Positions 1 to 12,384 of a DNA stretch of 64,000 nucleotides are shown in pieces. Position 1 is the stretch's first letter. The number at the start of each line of letters is the position of its first letter. A model generated the notes under the pieces. The model ran no database searches, was not told the origin of the DNA, and saw only the letters and a program-made list of their open reading frames with translations. The stretch covers positions 186,001 through 250,000 of the forward strand of contig OZ025833.1 of the NCBI GenBank assembly GCA_964019425.1, in the 5' to 3' direction. This DNA is from Flectonema sp. DT1601 (Eukaryota > Euglenozoa > Diplonemea > Diplonemida > Diplonemidae). The position numbers and the translations under genes were made by a program.

Positions 1-2436
<2,436 letters not shown>

Positions 2437-3642
2437 CTAATTAAACCTATCAGGAGCACACACAGGCATAATAAGAGCTATCATAAAGAGTATCATCGTG
2501 ATCCAGACGGTTGACATTTTAATCCACATTGCTGCCTTGGACATTCCAACAGCAACATCAGTGTTATAGTGCTTACCAGTGTCAGTGACATCCCAGCTGT
2601 TGAGAACCATGGCCATGTAACATGCACCACACATTAAGCATGTAAAGAAGAATGAATAGGAAAACGATACAGATTTATTTTCAGAAAATGAATCTCCTTC
2701 TGTTCCGGTTTGGACTGATGTGTACACAACTGTAACAGCGGCAATGAGAAGTGACAAAACCGTGTTGAAGTTAATATTGTGATTGTTCGAATACAACACA
2801 TTACAAGTATCAGAGTTACTTCCAGACATAATCGCACTAAAGGTCATCGCCGTGCAGTAACCAAAAGAAATAGAAGCCACCAGAACTGATCCACCATTGA
2901 TAAAACCACTAGCAGCAAAAAAGAGAATTCCATACAACAAAGTTATCGTAATAAAAAACAGATGAACACTCTTCTCTGAACCATCACACTCTGATGGGTT
3001 AAAGAAGTGGTACATCAGAGCGACACCAGTAATGCAAAGAGCGAAGATAAAAACAGTGCAGCATACAGCAGCACGCTTCAAACGGGACTCTTCCTCATCA
3101 CTGCCTGACCAACCATCCTTTGGAATCCAACTTTCGTTCCAGCTGTGGGCAAAGTTGAGGAAAACAACACATTGCATTAACAAGAAGATTATTGACATGC
3201 AGAAAGCATAGTATGCGTATCCGTTTATAAAGTCTGCTGGGAGAAAGAACGACCCGACCATCAAAATAAGAAGCGCAATGGCTTTGAAACAGATCCCGGA
3301 TTTCATGAAACGCAAAAACGGCGCTTCTCCAAAGCAATAAATAGACCACTTGCTGCTGAGAAGGGCATGGACGGTGTAGAAGACGCAGAGGGCAAAACTA
3401 ATTCTCAAGCAAGCTTGATCAGCTAGACAAGACTTGTTGCCATCACAATGATGATTTAATGATTTCAGAGGTTTGAAAATAATAGAAACTTCTCTAAATA
3501 CGATTCCAATGACGAAGCAGAGAAGCATGATTCCACCAAACCTCATCTTGATCGCTTTCATGTCACCCTCATCTTCCTTCGATTCAATCGGAGGATTACT
3601 ATTCTCAGGAACCTGAACCAATTTATCTTCCTCAGTTGGCAT
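2437..3642 (-). CDS. SERINC/TDE1 family membrane protein
   Basis: Serine incorporator family member: a multi-pass protein of endomembranes and plasma membrane linked to serine-lipid handling and, for some members, lipid scrambling. The 401-residue product has about ten hydrophobic segments. Family landmarks are visible: RISFALCVFYTVHALL in the first third, a SWNESWI-type motif after the central helices, and the C-terminal FFFTCLMCGACYMAMVLNSW block, followed by a last helix before the end at DRFN. The N-terminal 25 residues are acidic and cytosolic-looking. The ATG at 3642 lies 27 nt after a textbook acceptor (ttaattttcatttttag). Length is slightly below that of animal members (about 450). 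The exact substrate cannot be read from sequence. Confidence 0.9.
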   Translation of the reverse strand: MPTEEDKLVQVPENSNPPIESKEDEGDMKAIKMRFGGIMLLCFVIGIVFREVSIIFKPLKSLNHHCDGNKSCLADQACLRISFALCVFYTVHALLSSKWSIYCFGEAPFLRFMKSGICFKAIALLILMVGSFFLPADFINGYAYYAFCMSIIFLLMQCVVFLNFAHSWNESWIPKDGWSGSDEEESRLKRAAVCCTVFIFALCITGVALMYHFFNPSECDGSEKSVHLFFITITLLYGILFFAASGFINGGSVLVASISFGYCTAMTFSAIMSGSNSDTCNVLYSNNHNINFNTVLSLLIAAVTVVYTSVQTGTEGDSFSENKSVSFSYSFFFTCLMCGACYMAMVLNSWDVTDTGKHYNTDVAVGMSKAAMWIKMSTVWITMILFMIALIMPVCAPDRFN

Positions 3643-4105
3643 GTTGTTATAACGGGTTGTTTTTGTCTACTAAAAATGAAAATTAAAAATAAATACAACA
3701 AGACGATAGAGAGAGAGTGAGAGAGAGAGAGATCACGTGGTGTAAAAAAACCTTAAAACAGCAAAAAAAAAAAAAAAAAAAGAAATAACAATAATTATGC
3801 TTTAACTAAATTATAACATACAGGTTAAAATAACCAATACAATACAATGCGAATTTTCTTTTTTTTTTTTTTTTAAGAAACTTGCAAATAAAAATAATAT
3901 TTCACAAGAGAGGAAATTTGGAAAGCGGTACAACAAAAACAAAAGTCGAAATAGCACAATAAAAAACAGAACGTAGATTTGCAAAAAGAATAGACAAAAA
4001 AGGTGTCTGTTTCTGCAGAGATTCGTACGCTAATAGGTTGCTCCTTATGGCTATGATATAAAAGAACAAAAAAAAAAAAAAAGAATGAAATTTGATATGA
4101 ACAGT
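3643..4105. other. Intergenic with GA microsatellite and A/T runs
   Basis: Spacer between the SERINC and B-box genes. It contains an imperfect (GA)n tract at 3708-3732, an A run near 3763-3781 and a T run near 3860-3875. No gene or structured repeat was recognised. Confidence 0.6.
3708..3732. repeat. GA dinucleotide microsatellite
   Basis: Imperfect (GA)n repeat with one T interruption, 5' of the SERINC gene. Confidence 0.85.
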
Positions 4106-5668
4106 TTACCTAACAGTTTTTCCTGATTGCTCTACCAATAATCTATTCTCACTTGATATAGAACTGTAACCTGGTGCGAACAGAGGTTGCTCTTGCTCAG
4201 ATGGTGTTACAACAACTCTTCTTCTGCACGTGTTCCAGGTTGCTGTCGTAGCATTTAGTTTTCCTGTCAAGTATTCAATTCGTTTAGTAGCTTCATCAAA
4301 GAGACCTGTCGTGTCTTTTTCAATATTTGTTAAAACTTCTTTGACATAGGTCTCATTGTTGTACTGATCTGAAATGTTTCTTCGGTGCATTTCTGCACGT
4401 TGGACGAATCCGTACTTCATCTGTTGAGGAGCTTCGAATAAGGACAAGTCAAAGTCTTCAAGGATATCATCGTTTTTAATCTTTTCGATGCTTCGATCCA
4501 TTTCCTGCTGTTTTGGTATTTTCATAAGACCATGTCCAACATGGTATTCTTTGACACATTCAGGACAAACCATTTTATTACACATTCCTTGGTAACACCA
4601 TGCGGTGAACTCTTTATCATGTAGTTTGCAACACCATCCCTTAGACGTCGAATCAAGACTTCTAACCTTCCAAGGCTTCGTATTCAAGACTGGAGGTGAG
4701 CTGTGTCGTTCTTCAGGAATGGTTGGTGATTGCATTAGGTTTTTAATTTCATTTTTTCTTTCAATATTTTCATCATCATCGTCTCTACCCTGAGAATCAT
4801 ATTCATCTGACGGAATGATCGCCGACATAACTTGCGACTCCAACGCGTTTAGAGTATTCCGAAGAGCACTCAACGAGTCCTGAACATTATCAGCAGTTGG
4901 CTCTGATATTGAATTCTGATCATTCTCATGACAAGTAATTACACTACCTGGAGGTGGTGATGGTAAGTTCATTGGTGTCTCTGCCATGACATCATTCGGA
5001 AAAGAAACAGATTTTGTTCTTAAGGTTTGAAGGTTGTTAGTATCAACAGACTGAGCATCACACTCAGGAGGTGATGAGATAAAACTACTAGTTAAATTAG
5101 GAACATTACGTAATTGCGTACTGCATGACAATCCAACAGCGAGGGTCTCATCAAGTGAATTAGTTTCAGAAACTGCTGGATCAAATCCTCTCATCGGTAA
5201 CTCCAAGTCATTTGATTGCATTGTCAGGTTACTTAGACTTCTGGTTTCTCCCATTTCAGTATGTGATACCAACTCAACGGGTTTCTTAACCTGTAGATCA
5301 AAAACAGGAGCTCCAACATCATCTTTGTATGCTCCGTAGCTGTTCTTTACTTTTAGTCTACTGATGGCTTCTCTTATTTCAGTGCTCCATTCTTCGTCTT
5401 CAAGTGCTGGTTCAATTCGTGTTGATTTGGTAGTTGATGTGTGCTGTCGGATACTTGATTTTAGATTCAATAAGTCCTCAACATCAACCATTGAGATTCC
5501 TAAAGTGCTGCTGAGATCAGAATGTCTCTTTGTATCAAAAAGATCTGAATTCAACTTTACTAACTGCGCACCTTCCGCATCTCTAAAACCTGACAGTCGA
5601 GATGACCCCATACGACTAATTCCTTCGTGTGGTATCTCTTGAGGTCCTTCACTTGTTTTAGTCGGCAT
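4106..5668 (-). CDS. B-box zinc-finger protein with long disordered N-terminus
   Basis: A 520-residue protein. Residues 1-340 are Ser/Thr/Asp/Glu-rich and probably disordered. A B-box-type zinc finger spans about 346-384 (CKLHDKEF, WCYQGMCN, VCPECVKEYHVGHG) with CxxH, two further Cys pairs and the final HxxGH. About 130 residues follow, partly helical (TGLFDEATKRIEYLTGKL), where TRIM proteins would have a coiled coil. No RING finger precedes the B-box, so ubiquitin-ligase activity is not supported. B-boxes usually mediate protein contacts. The ATG at 5668 lies 27 nt after a possible acceptor (acattttcaacaacag). Domain call is good; cellular role unknown. Confidence 0.8.
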   Translation of the reverse strand: MPTKTSEGPQEIPHEGISRMGSSRLSGFRDAEGAQLVKLNSDLFDTKRHSDLSSTLGISMVDVEDLLNLKSSIRQHTSTTKSTRIEPALEDEEWSTEIREAISRLKVKNSYGAYKDDVGAPVFDLQVKKPVELVSHTEMGETRSLSNLTMQSNDLELPMRGFDPAVSETNSLDETLAVGLSCSTQLRNVPNLTSSFISSPPECDAQSVDTNNLQTLRTKSVSFPNDVMAETPMNLPSPPPGSVITCHENDQNSISEPTADNVQDSLSALRNTLNALESQVMSAIIPSDEYDSQGRDDDDENIERKNEIKNLMQSPTIPEERHSSPPVLNTKPWKVRSLDSTSKGWCCKLHDKEFTAWCYQGMCNKMVCPECVKEYHVGHGLMKIPKQQEMDRSIEKIKNDDILEDFDLSLFEAPQQMKYGFVQRAEMHRRNISDQYNNETYVKEVLTNIEKDTTGLFDEATKRIEYLTGKLNATTATWNTCRRRVVVTPSEQEQPLFAPGYSSISSENRLLVEQSGKTVR

Positions 5669-5778
5669 TTTCTTTGATGAATATTACGTTACTGTTGTTG
5701 AAAATGTTAATACCTAACTTGAAATAGCTTAAAAGGACAATCACATAATAAATACTAAATTGAGGTTGGTAGCTCTCA

Positions 5779-6369
5779 TTACATTCCTTTCAAGAAATCC
5801 TTGAATGAGGTGGTCTCTTCTTTTGGTTCTGGTTTTTTGCGTTTACCTTGTTGCTGTTGTTGTGGTTTAGCTCGACTTTGCTTTTTGGATTTTGGTGATG
5901 GTTTTGATGGAGCTTTGAGGGCGGGTTTTTTATTAGAGACTACCTTGGAAGTTGGTTTTGAGGGTACAGATTCCTGCTCCACCTTAACAGATGTACTACT
6001 CTTAGGACGCAGAAGCTGTATTGGGACTATAGTTTTAGTAGAACAGTGATTACATGTTATTGAGTAAGTACTTGCAAGGTTCTCAGTGGATATTCTTTTT
6101 GACAAATCGATTGTTTCATTTGTTCGTTTGTCAGATACGTCGCCTTCATCAAACGTGATTTCGGAATTATACGGAGGTAACATGTACTGACCACATCCCC
6201 CACAGACACTACGCAGTACTTCAGCTGATTCTGCTTGTTGACGTTGTCTTGGTAACTCTCTTCCTAAGATTCTAAGTAATCTCATACCAAAAACTCTGCT
6301 TAAAGGGGGGCATTGCAGTGCCATTTCTCGGCAGCACTTTATTAAATATGCTCCTGATTCTGGAATCAT
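5779..6369 (-). CDS. C18orf21/Rpr2-like zinc-ribbon protein
   Basis: A 196-residue basic protein. The N-terminal half is helical (GAYLIKCCREMALQCPPLSRVFGMRLLRIL), followed by a CGGC pair and, some 55 residues later, a CNHC pair, giving a split zinc ribbon. The C-terminus is Lys/Pro/Gln-rich and ends in SFKDFLKGM. This order (helices, CxxC, CxxC, basic tail, terminal DFxxFL-like motif) matches the UPF0711/C18orf21 family and resembles the Rpr2/Snm1/Rpp21 ribbon of RNase P and RNase MRP. From memory, C18orf21 has been linked to RNase MRP. A role in RNase MRP or RNase P is therefore plausible but inferred. The start follows a strong acceptor (tttgtttttccag) about 40 nt upstream. Confidence 0.6.
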   Translation of the reverse strand: MIPESGAYLIKCCREMALQCPPLSRVFGMRLLRILGRELPRQRQQAESAEVLRSVCGGCGQYMLPPYNSEITFDEGDVSDKRTNETIDLSKRISTENLASTYSITCNHCSTKTIVPIQLLRPKSSTSVKVEQESVPSKPTSKVVSNKKPALKAPSKPSPKSKKQSRAKPQQQQQGKRKKPEPKEETTSFKDFLKGM

Positions 6370-6562
6370 TATCCTTCAGTAGAGAACTACATCAGAGTCA
6401 TTGTTGCTGAGCTGGAAAAACAAATTAAATTCATCAAAAAGATTCTTTTTTTTTGATTGCTCACACAAAAAAAAAAAAAAAAAAAAAAAAAACCCACACA
6501 CGATCCATACAAAAAATAATAACGTAACAGCAGTAATAAGGGATAGGAACAAAGTCTATTAG

Positions 6563-6600
<38 letters not shown>

Positions 6601-6642
6601 CCCCCCTTTCTTTTTCTATTTTGAAATCACATCACAGAACGT
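6370..6642. repeat. Spacer with very long A and T homopolymers
   Basis: Short spacer dominated by an A run at about 6466-6491 and a T run of more than 30 nt at about 6568-6600 followed by a C run. These tracts are typical of non-coding DNA throughout the window. Confidence 0.8.
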
Positions 6643-9441
6643 TTACCTGTGGTTACGTTCTAACAACTCTCCAACTTTTCTAATGCTGCATTGTACATAT
6701 TTAACCAGGTCCGGATAACATGTTTGAATAATGTTTTCTAGTCTTGCCCACAAAGTTGATATAAAGAATCTCGTACCGTCCCAGGTATTGCGAAATTGAG
6801 TCACAAGAAATTGCTCAGATGCCGTGTGTTGAAAGAAATGTTTATTTTGACGACTGTTTATGGTATCAATATTCTGTCGAATGTTTTTTTCTGAAGCCTT
6901 CTTCAGAAGAGCAGTCACATTTTGATATGAAAATCTGCTTTGAAGAGCCACATCCTGCACCGCATGAGATCCCAAACACTCCTCTACTCCCTCCACAAAT
7001 TCAAGCAACTGCCCGAACAACTCTTGTTGTAGGGTACTGACAATATAATTCTTTTCTTTCTCTTCTTTGCGTCGTTTCCAAGTTTCAATATCTTTAAATT
7101 GAGCACCAAGTATTTTTTGCATATGTTCTGAAGCATGTTTCTTTCTATCTTCAAGAAACGTTATGTAGTAACCAGAATTTTTTATATAAAAGAAATCACC
7201 ATATTTTTGATCATTTGAACAAAGTTTTGTTAACGAATCGCACATGGCGTTTAGTATCTCATGAATGACGTCTTGTGCGGCGGAGTAGTTTGCTTCCAAG
7301 GGGACAGGTTTCAACATATCTACAATTCTATTAATAAAAACACCGAATCTCAAGAAACAAGGCATCACGGTGCTGTGTTTGATAGCACAACTATACTTTT
7401 CAATGACGACCAATTGGTTCGCTTTCCAAACCAACATCTGTGCCTTTACCGTTTTTTCAACTTTTCCAAGCAACGTACTTATAAATGAACTGCGTGTAGA
7501 CAACACGTCTTTCAGCTGAGCAACAACCATGTTGACAGCGACTAGGCACATCATGTCACATTGTTTTTCCATATATCTCAGGGTTTGCTCGAGTTGAACA
7601 AGAACCATGTTAGCGGATCCTCCAGAATCACCAAACAGGTCGTTCATCATATTTGTTAGTTCAGTGTCACTGCCAGCTGTGGAATCGAGTCCGAAGAATT
7701 GCTCAAGAAACTCGTGTTCTCTCAGAGTAATGTCAACTGCCGTAGACAGAGACATTATTAAAGCAGCGTGGGGAAGGATTTTCTCTTTTCCTGACTTCGC
7801 AGTGGTCGTCGTGCAGTATGACTCAGCACCAAGACCGTCACTAGCTGCAGAGATAGAACCATTGCGGGAACCACAACGGCTGCCACCAGCATACGAAGAA
7901 CCACCGTAGGTACTACCTGACTTATACACAACGATCCCTAATTCAGTAAGTCTCGAGGGTGGCTCATCTCCCTCATCAGAACTTGCATTTGAAACTCCAC
8001 TCCTCGCCACACTCAGTGTTGGTACCTCACTCGCAGCGTAGTTACTTCCGCCAACACTACTTCCAACTTGCATTTCTGAAAGCATTTCAAGTGCCTTCAC
8101 TTTCTTATCTTCTCCAATATAGAACACTGGTTTGTGTTTTGTTCTTTGCAATGAAAGTTTTAAAATAGTAAAGTAATTAATTATTTCCTGTCTGTAAGCA
8201 GACTTAAATGCCGATGAGTAGGTTCGGCAGAGGTCCATGACAGTACGGAGTCCTAGCTTTCGTACTTCTGTCATGAACGGATGTAGCTCAAGTAGTGTGT
8301 TGTGGATTTTGTAGTGAGAACGCCATCGAAGTCTTTTTTTTAATTTCGCAGAAGTGCGCGTAAGTTGAGTTCCGCTAGTTGAGAAGTAATTATGTAGATG
8401 GTCCTTAAGAGATATCGCAATCGTATGTTTTGCTTCTTTAATTCCGCTATTCACATTCTCCAAGGCTTCTATTTTATAAGATTTGTGCAGCTGTTTCATT
8501 TGAAACGCATTCAACCACTGATACGTATCCATAAACCGTGATGACTTGAAATTACAAGTTTTTAACTCTGCTATTCTCTCTTCAGCTTCTTCGATTGATG
8601 TGAGTATAAAATTAAGTTCAGATTCGAGAGCTTCATAGTTAGCTCGTTTTCGATCATGAACAGCTCTCTCTTGTTCTACTTTACGAATGCTCTCACTCTT
8701 ATTTCCAATATTATTATGCATCTGAACAGTAGGTGCTTGGATAGCCGATACTAACAAAGCCATGTCTTCAAGGTTTTTTATTATATCAGACCATTCTTTC
8801 TCACCTTCAATAATCGCTAAGGAATTAGACAGGTGGGCCTTTGTTGTTGCTGTCGCAACACGTTCTTTTAGTTGTCTGATATCAGTATTTCCAGGGTTGG
8901 TATCATCAGTAATGAAACTAGATAATATGTCATAGTCTTCTGATGTTAATAAATTATTTTTTGACGAAGCCTGGCAGCGTTCGGCTCCTGCCCAATCTTC
9001 TCTCATTGGAGAGTAAGCATCTAAACCACGCATTGATACGCGTGCCATTGACTTTCTGTGACCCCTGCTACAAGCGGCTAAAAAGAAATCCCTCTCCGCT
9101 TCTGTGGCCATCGAAAATATTATTACATCCTCATCTGCCTGGAGTTCTACTGTAGAGGAGCCGCTACCAGCTTTTAACAGTCCTTTTCGTAAGAGAAATT
9201 TTCCCTTTACTTTTAATTTTTCTTTCTTATCTGCCGGCTTAAGTAGGAACAGCATATTTGTTTCGGTAATCGCAAGTATTCTCGATTTCTGGGATGATGA
9301 CTGGCCTATTCGTTTTTTTATCTTTTGTGTAACTACTGCTCCGATGCGAAGTTTTTCATCCACCATCTTTCGCAGCATATTTGCCAGCTCCTGAAATTCT
9401 TTGGAGAGCTGGTCGGCAAGGCCTCCCCCACATGTTTGCAT
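6643..9441 (-). CDS. Exocyst complex component Sec3 (EXOC1)
   Basis: Sec3 is the landmark subunit of the octameric exocyst, which tethers secretory vesicles at the plasma membrane. The 932-residue protein has the Sec3 PH-like lipid/GTPase-binding domain near residues 30-150 (ITETNMLFLLKPADKKEKLKV), a coiled-coil region near 250-330 (QERAVHDRKRANYEALESEL), and the long helical exocyst C-terminal body ending FFISTLWARLENIIQ and LVKYVQCSIRKVGELLERN. A Gly/Ser-rich low-complexity insert lies at about 490-590. Length is close to that of animal and fungal homologues. An AG acceptor (agttattccttag) lies about 21 nt before the ATG. The stop codon lies in the loop of a 5 bp hairpin at 6633-6651. An exocyst Sec3 argues against groups that have lost the complex. 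Confidence 0.9.
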   Translation of the reverse strand: MQTCGGGLADQLSKEFQELANMLRKMVDEKLRIGAVVTQKIKKRIGQSSSQKSRILAITETNMLFLLKPADKKEKLKVKGKFLLRKGLLKAGSGSSTVELQADEDVIIFSMATEAERDFFLAACSRGHRKSMARVSMRGLDAYSPMREDWAGAERCQASSKNNLLTSEDYDILSSFITDDTNPGNTDIRQLKERVATATTKAHLSNSLAIIEGEKEWSDIIKNLEDMALLVSAIQAPTVQMHNNIGNKSESIRKVEQERAVHDRKRANYEALESELNFILTSIEEAEERIAELKTCNFKSSRFMDTYQWLNAFQMKQLHKSYKIEALENVNSGIKEAKHTIAISLKDHLHNYFSTSGTQLTRTSAKLKKRLRWRSHYKIHNTLLELHPFMTEVRKLGLRTVMDLCRTYSSAFKSAYRQEIINYFTILKLSLQRTKHKPVFYIGEDKKVKALEMLSEMQVGSSVGGSNYAASEVPTLSVARSGVSNASSDEGDEPPSRLTELGIVVYKSGSTYGGSSYAGGSRCGSRNGSISAASDGLGAESYCTTTTAKSGKEKILPHAALIMSLSTAVDITLREHEFLEQFFGLDSTAGSDTELTNMMNDLFGDSGGSANMVLVQLEQTLRYMEKQCDMMCLVAVNMVVAQLKDVLSTRSSFISTLLGKVEKTVKAQMLVWKANQLVVIEKYSCAIKHSTVMPCFLRFGVFINRIVDMLKPVPLEANYSAAQDVIHEILNAMCDSLTKLCSNDQKYGDFFYIKNSGYYITFLEDRKKHASEHMQKILGAQFKDIETWKRRKEEKEKNYIVSTLQQELFGQLLEFVEGVEECLGSHAVQDVALQSRFSYQNVTALLKKASEKNIRQNIDTINSRQNKHFFQHTASEQFLVTQFRNTWDGTRFFISTLWARLENIIQTCYPDLVKYVQCSIRKVGELLERNHR

Positions 9442-9950
9442 GTTGCCAGCCCACCTAGTCTAAGGAATAACTTAAAACCTCAATCCATGTCCAGAACTGT
9501 AACTGGCATAAGTGCTGTGTAATAAAATAATTATTTGAAATATTCCTTCTGAATATTTTTGAACATATTTCCGTAAGAACACTATTTTCAGATTAAACAA
9601 CAAAAATAATAAAACACTGCAGGGATGGGATTTCTGTACACTACCGCCGGGCATGCAGCCCGGATGACTATTATTTTTGTTCTTTCTTTTGGTGTCAGGT
9701 GCAAGAGCACGCCGACCGAGGTAGTAATTACAGTTTGCGCTACTGAACTTTTTCTTTCTTCTTTCTTTTCAAACAACAGCGCTTATAAAGAACAAGTCGT
9801 GTGTTGTCGAATCGTAGAAATCTGTGAATTCGCCACAACGCATCCATAGCAGTTGATTACTACGCAGACCAGTCAGCAGTCAACTAGTGATTGCCCAGAG
9901 TATTCCTTTATGAAATACAACGTATTTGAACATCTACTTCAAGATACAAA
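9442..9950. other. Intergenic with GC hairpin and a diverged family B-like stretch
   Basis: A strong GC hairpin sits at 9647-9663 (CCGGGC, loop ATGCA, GCCCGG) in otherwise AT-rich DNA. At about 9850-9905 the plus strand reads TTACTACGCAGACCAGTCAG and then GATTGCCC, resembling the minus strand of family B (TTACTACGCTG, CACTGACAGTCAAGATTGTCC), with an outer AGTTGA/TCAACT stem. This may be a diverged third family B copy in the opposite orientation. No coding gene seen. Confidence 0.4.
9647..9663. other. GC-rich 6 bp hairpin
   Basis: Perfect inverted repeat CCGGGC / GCCCGG with a 5 nt loop, isolated in AT-rich spacer between the complex I-like gene and Sec3. It could be a transcript hairpin or a protein-binding palindrome. 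Confidence 0.6.
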
Positions 9951-10466
9951 CTAATGACCAGCTTTGTCACGAGGAAGTCCCCCCAGAAGTTCCACACGGT
10001 CTGCAGGGAACGGAGATGAAATAGATAATGGTACAGAATGCTTTGGTCCAAAACCTTCTACCGAACCTGCCTTCGAAAGAATTGGCCAATTGTACCCGAA
10101 GGACGTACCGGAGTTTGGACAGTAGATTTTTTCACCAAACATACCATAGTTAAACTTGTTGTGCGGATGGCTTTCTCGAGCGGTGTAACCAAAATAAGTA
10201 TCGTAAATAATGTACAACACTGATAGTGTCAATCCCAACTTGAATCCATTCCAGTGAAATGGAGGTAGAAACATTAAATCCTGAGGTTTATTATTAATTA
10301 GCCTAATCACTTAACAAGTGATCATTGAGACCCGTCAACATAATCTCAAGTCGGGATAAAATAAAAGACATACCGTTGATTTAGGAGCCGCGTACGGGTG
10401 CTGAAGCCACCCTTTTGCCTTGTGCTGCTCAAACATCAGCCTCGGTAACGTTCTACGGAACACCAT
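9951..10466 (-). CDS. Possible complex I B12/NDUFB3-like small membrane protein, two exons
   Basis: Two exons: 10466-10374 and 10280-9951, giving 140 residues. The intron (10373-10281, 93 nt) starts GTATGT and ends CTCAG, and joins KST to DLMFLPPF in phase 0. An acceptor (ttcttcctgtcccaaag) lies 12 nt before the ATG at 10466. The N-terminus is basic (MVFRRTLPRL) and could be a mitochondrial signal. One hydrophobic helix follows PFHWNGFKLG (LTLSVLYIIYDTYFG). The short size, the basic N-terminus with a tryptophan, and a GFKxG sequence entering a single membrane helix are reminiscent of complex I subunit B12/NDUFB3, but similarity is weak and the C-terminal 60 residues are unlike it. The gene structure is well supported; the function is tentative. 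Confidence 0.55.
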
Positions 10467-10697
10467 TTTTGAATAAACCTTTGGGACAGGAAGAAACATT
10501 ATTAGCATCTTTAACTCAACAAGTAGATCTACTTTCTCCGTATTCTGTTGACATCGCCACCTACGAATATTTGCATTGATTACTATTTAAGAAAAGCTTA
10601 TTGTAAAAGAGTAACGCGGGAAACACTAAGTAAGACTGACAATAACAAACAACTGCTACCAATAATACAATACAAAATATGTGACACCGCTTATCTC

Positions 10698-11147
10698 TTA
10701 AAAAGGAACATATTGAGAGTTGTTACTCTCACCGTTGAGGATTCGTTGGAGTTCGATGGATTTCATTTGTCGTTTTGCTTCTCTCATTGACGAATCCCAC
10801 TCGTGGTCGAGTTTTGAAAGTTTTTCTTGAGCCATCCAAAGCGACCTTTCTAACGGTCCTCCGATGACCGCAGCACTCGGAGGTGACGGCGATATACTTG
10901 ATTGGCTTCTCACTGTATTCTCTCTCTCTCTTTCCTCTTCTAGCTGTTGTCGCAAGAGGTCTTTTTTCAACTCACTCTGCCTATGCCGTTCTTTCAGGTT
11001 CCGTAATCGCTCTACCTGAACTCCTCTCGCTGCCTTATCTACTTCGAGTAGTCTTTTAGTTTCAATTTCTACAGCTTCATGTTGTTGGATAAGTTCTGTT
11101 TTACTTGAATCTGATTGCAATTCAGGAAGTGGTCGTACACGTCTCAT
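10698..11147 (-). CDS. Small coiled-coil protein of unknown function
   Basis: A 149-residue protein, mostly charged heptad-like helix (residues about 15-75, ELIQQHEAVEIETKRLLEV then RLRNLKERHRQSELKKDLL), a Ser/Pro linker (SQSSISPSPPSAA) and a second helix with WDSSMREAKRQMKSIELQ. The ATG at 11147 lies about 28 nt after a strong acceptor (ttttgattttctttcag). A perfect 7 bp hairpin with a 4 nt loop (10714-10731) lies just before the stop, and the stop itself sits in the loop of a longer AATATGT/ACATATT pairing. I do not recognise the family. Such short coiled-coil proteins are common in flagellar and cytoskeletal assemblies, but nothing here proves it. Confidence 0.65.
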   Translation of the reverse strand: MRRVRPLPELQSDSSKTELIQQHEAVEIETKRLLEVDKAARGVQVERLRNLKERHRQSELKKDLLRQQLEEERERENTVRSQSSISPSPPSAAVIGGPLERSLWMAQEKLSKLDHEWDSSMREAKRQMKSIELQRILNGESNNSQYVPF

Positions 11148-12068
11148 ATTTCCTGATGTTCATAAAAGCTAAGGATCTGAAAGAAAATCAAAATTAGTTT
11201 TATTTAAAAAAAACTTTCAAAAAAAAAAAAAAAAAAAAAAAACAGTAGCTTGACATTTTACTAATATTCTCTCACAAAACCTGTTCAGGAAATAATTAAT
11301 TTTAAATCGGGTTGTGATTTTTTTTTTTTTTTTTTTTCCATTATTCCAAACGAGTCATTCTTTAGACCAAATCATCCTTTTGGTTTGTCTCATTAGGTTA
11401 AAAGGAATTATTTTTTGGCTTCTTTTTATCTTTCTTAAAATGTATTAAAAGGAATTAAAAGGGTATTCCAGCAGCAACTAGCAGCAAGGCATGAGTCTGA
11501 ATGCTAGGCATTCTAACCAAGAGTAGACTACTTCTATAGCAGTTCAAGTCTGTCATATCTTGTTATGGGTGTGTTGAGAAAAACTAACGTCGAACAACTT
11601 GCTTCATATTACTTCAAACATAACTGCTTGAGAACGGGAGAAAAAAAAAAACTGCAACGTTTACGCTGCCTGAATTGTTTTTTTTTTTTTTTTTTTTAAA
11701 AAGTTCACGATGCTCGTTTTTACGCTTCTATGAATACCACCAGATGAGATCAGACACCACTCAAGCAAGCAGGAAAAGAAAAAAAAGAAAGAAAAAAAAA
11801 AAAAAAAGAGGCATTTTGATTAGCTCAAGAAAGCGTCTTTTATTTTTACCTAAAGAGAGAACATGATCACAAGCGTTACTAATTTCCCAACATGGGGAAC
11901 AATAAGTGAGAAAAAGGAGTTTTTTTTATTTATTTTTGGAATTATTTTAATCTGGAAACCACAAAGTAAACAACGGACGCAAAAAAAAGAAGGGGAAAAA
12001 AAAAAACGAAAATCTTCACCTAACATTGAGGAGAGAGTACAAATACAAATAAAAAGACAAGGGGGGTT

Positions 12069-12178
12069 GCATTCCTAAGCTCAAAAAAGGAACAACAATT
12101 TCTCCGACAATCTTGACTGTCAGCGGCAGCGTAGTAAATGACTGCAAATAAATAAATAATACCACTGGAGGCCACGTG
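12069..12178. repeat. Structured repeat family B, copy 1
   Basis: About 110 bp, matching the copy at 45197-45296 over GCATTC-TAAGCTC, GGAACAACAAT, GACAATCTTGACTGTCAG, GGCAGCGTAGTAAA and ACCACTGGAGGCCACG. A stem pairs CAGYGG with CCACTG around the GTAGTAA core. On the minus strand the C/T difference becomes a G-C versus U-G pair, which would conserve pairing. The middle is expanded by (AAAT)n here. The nature of the element is unknown: a non-coding RNA gene or a small mobile repeat. Confidence 0.7.
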
Positions 12179-12282
12179 AATAATTGAGTGCCACTTGCCT
12201 ATATTACTATAACAGTTTTTTATAAAACTCATGAGTACTTAATTATTAATTATATCGTCTTGGAAACTTAACAGACAGGGCT

Positions 12283-12384
12283 GGGGTGAAACTTTGACAA
12301 TGTAGCAACTTTAGGTATTAAAAACACAAAATTAATATCAAGTACTTGACTGATAAATATTTGTAGTTGTTAATCAAAGAAAAC
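12283..12384. repeat. Structured repeat family C, copy 1
   Basis: About 100 bp sharing GGTGAAACTTTGACAATGTA, CAACTTTAGGTATTA, AATATCAAGTACTTGA and TTGTTAATCAAAGAAAA with three other copies. The ends are complementary (CTTTGA / TCAAAG and GTAACAAC / GTTGTTA in the other copies). This copy is flanked by a direct repeat, GACAGGGCTGGGG, before (about 12274) and after (about 12386), so it may be one unit of a partial tandem. Confidence 0.75.

Noticed and set aside
4040-4110. A further 3' exon of the B-box gene using GTAAAC at its stop
   Set aside because: An AG and an open frame exist downstream, but the frame quickly becomes Phe/Cys-rich T-tract translation, so the in-frame TAA is accepted as the end.
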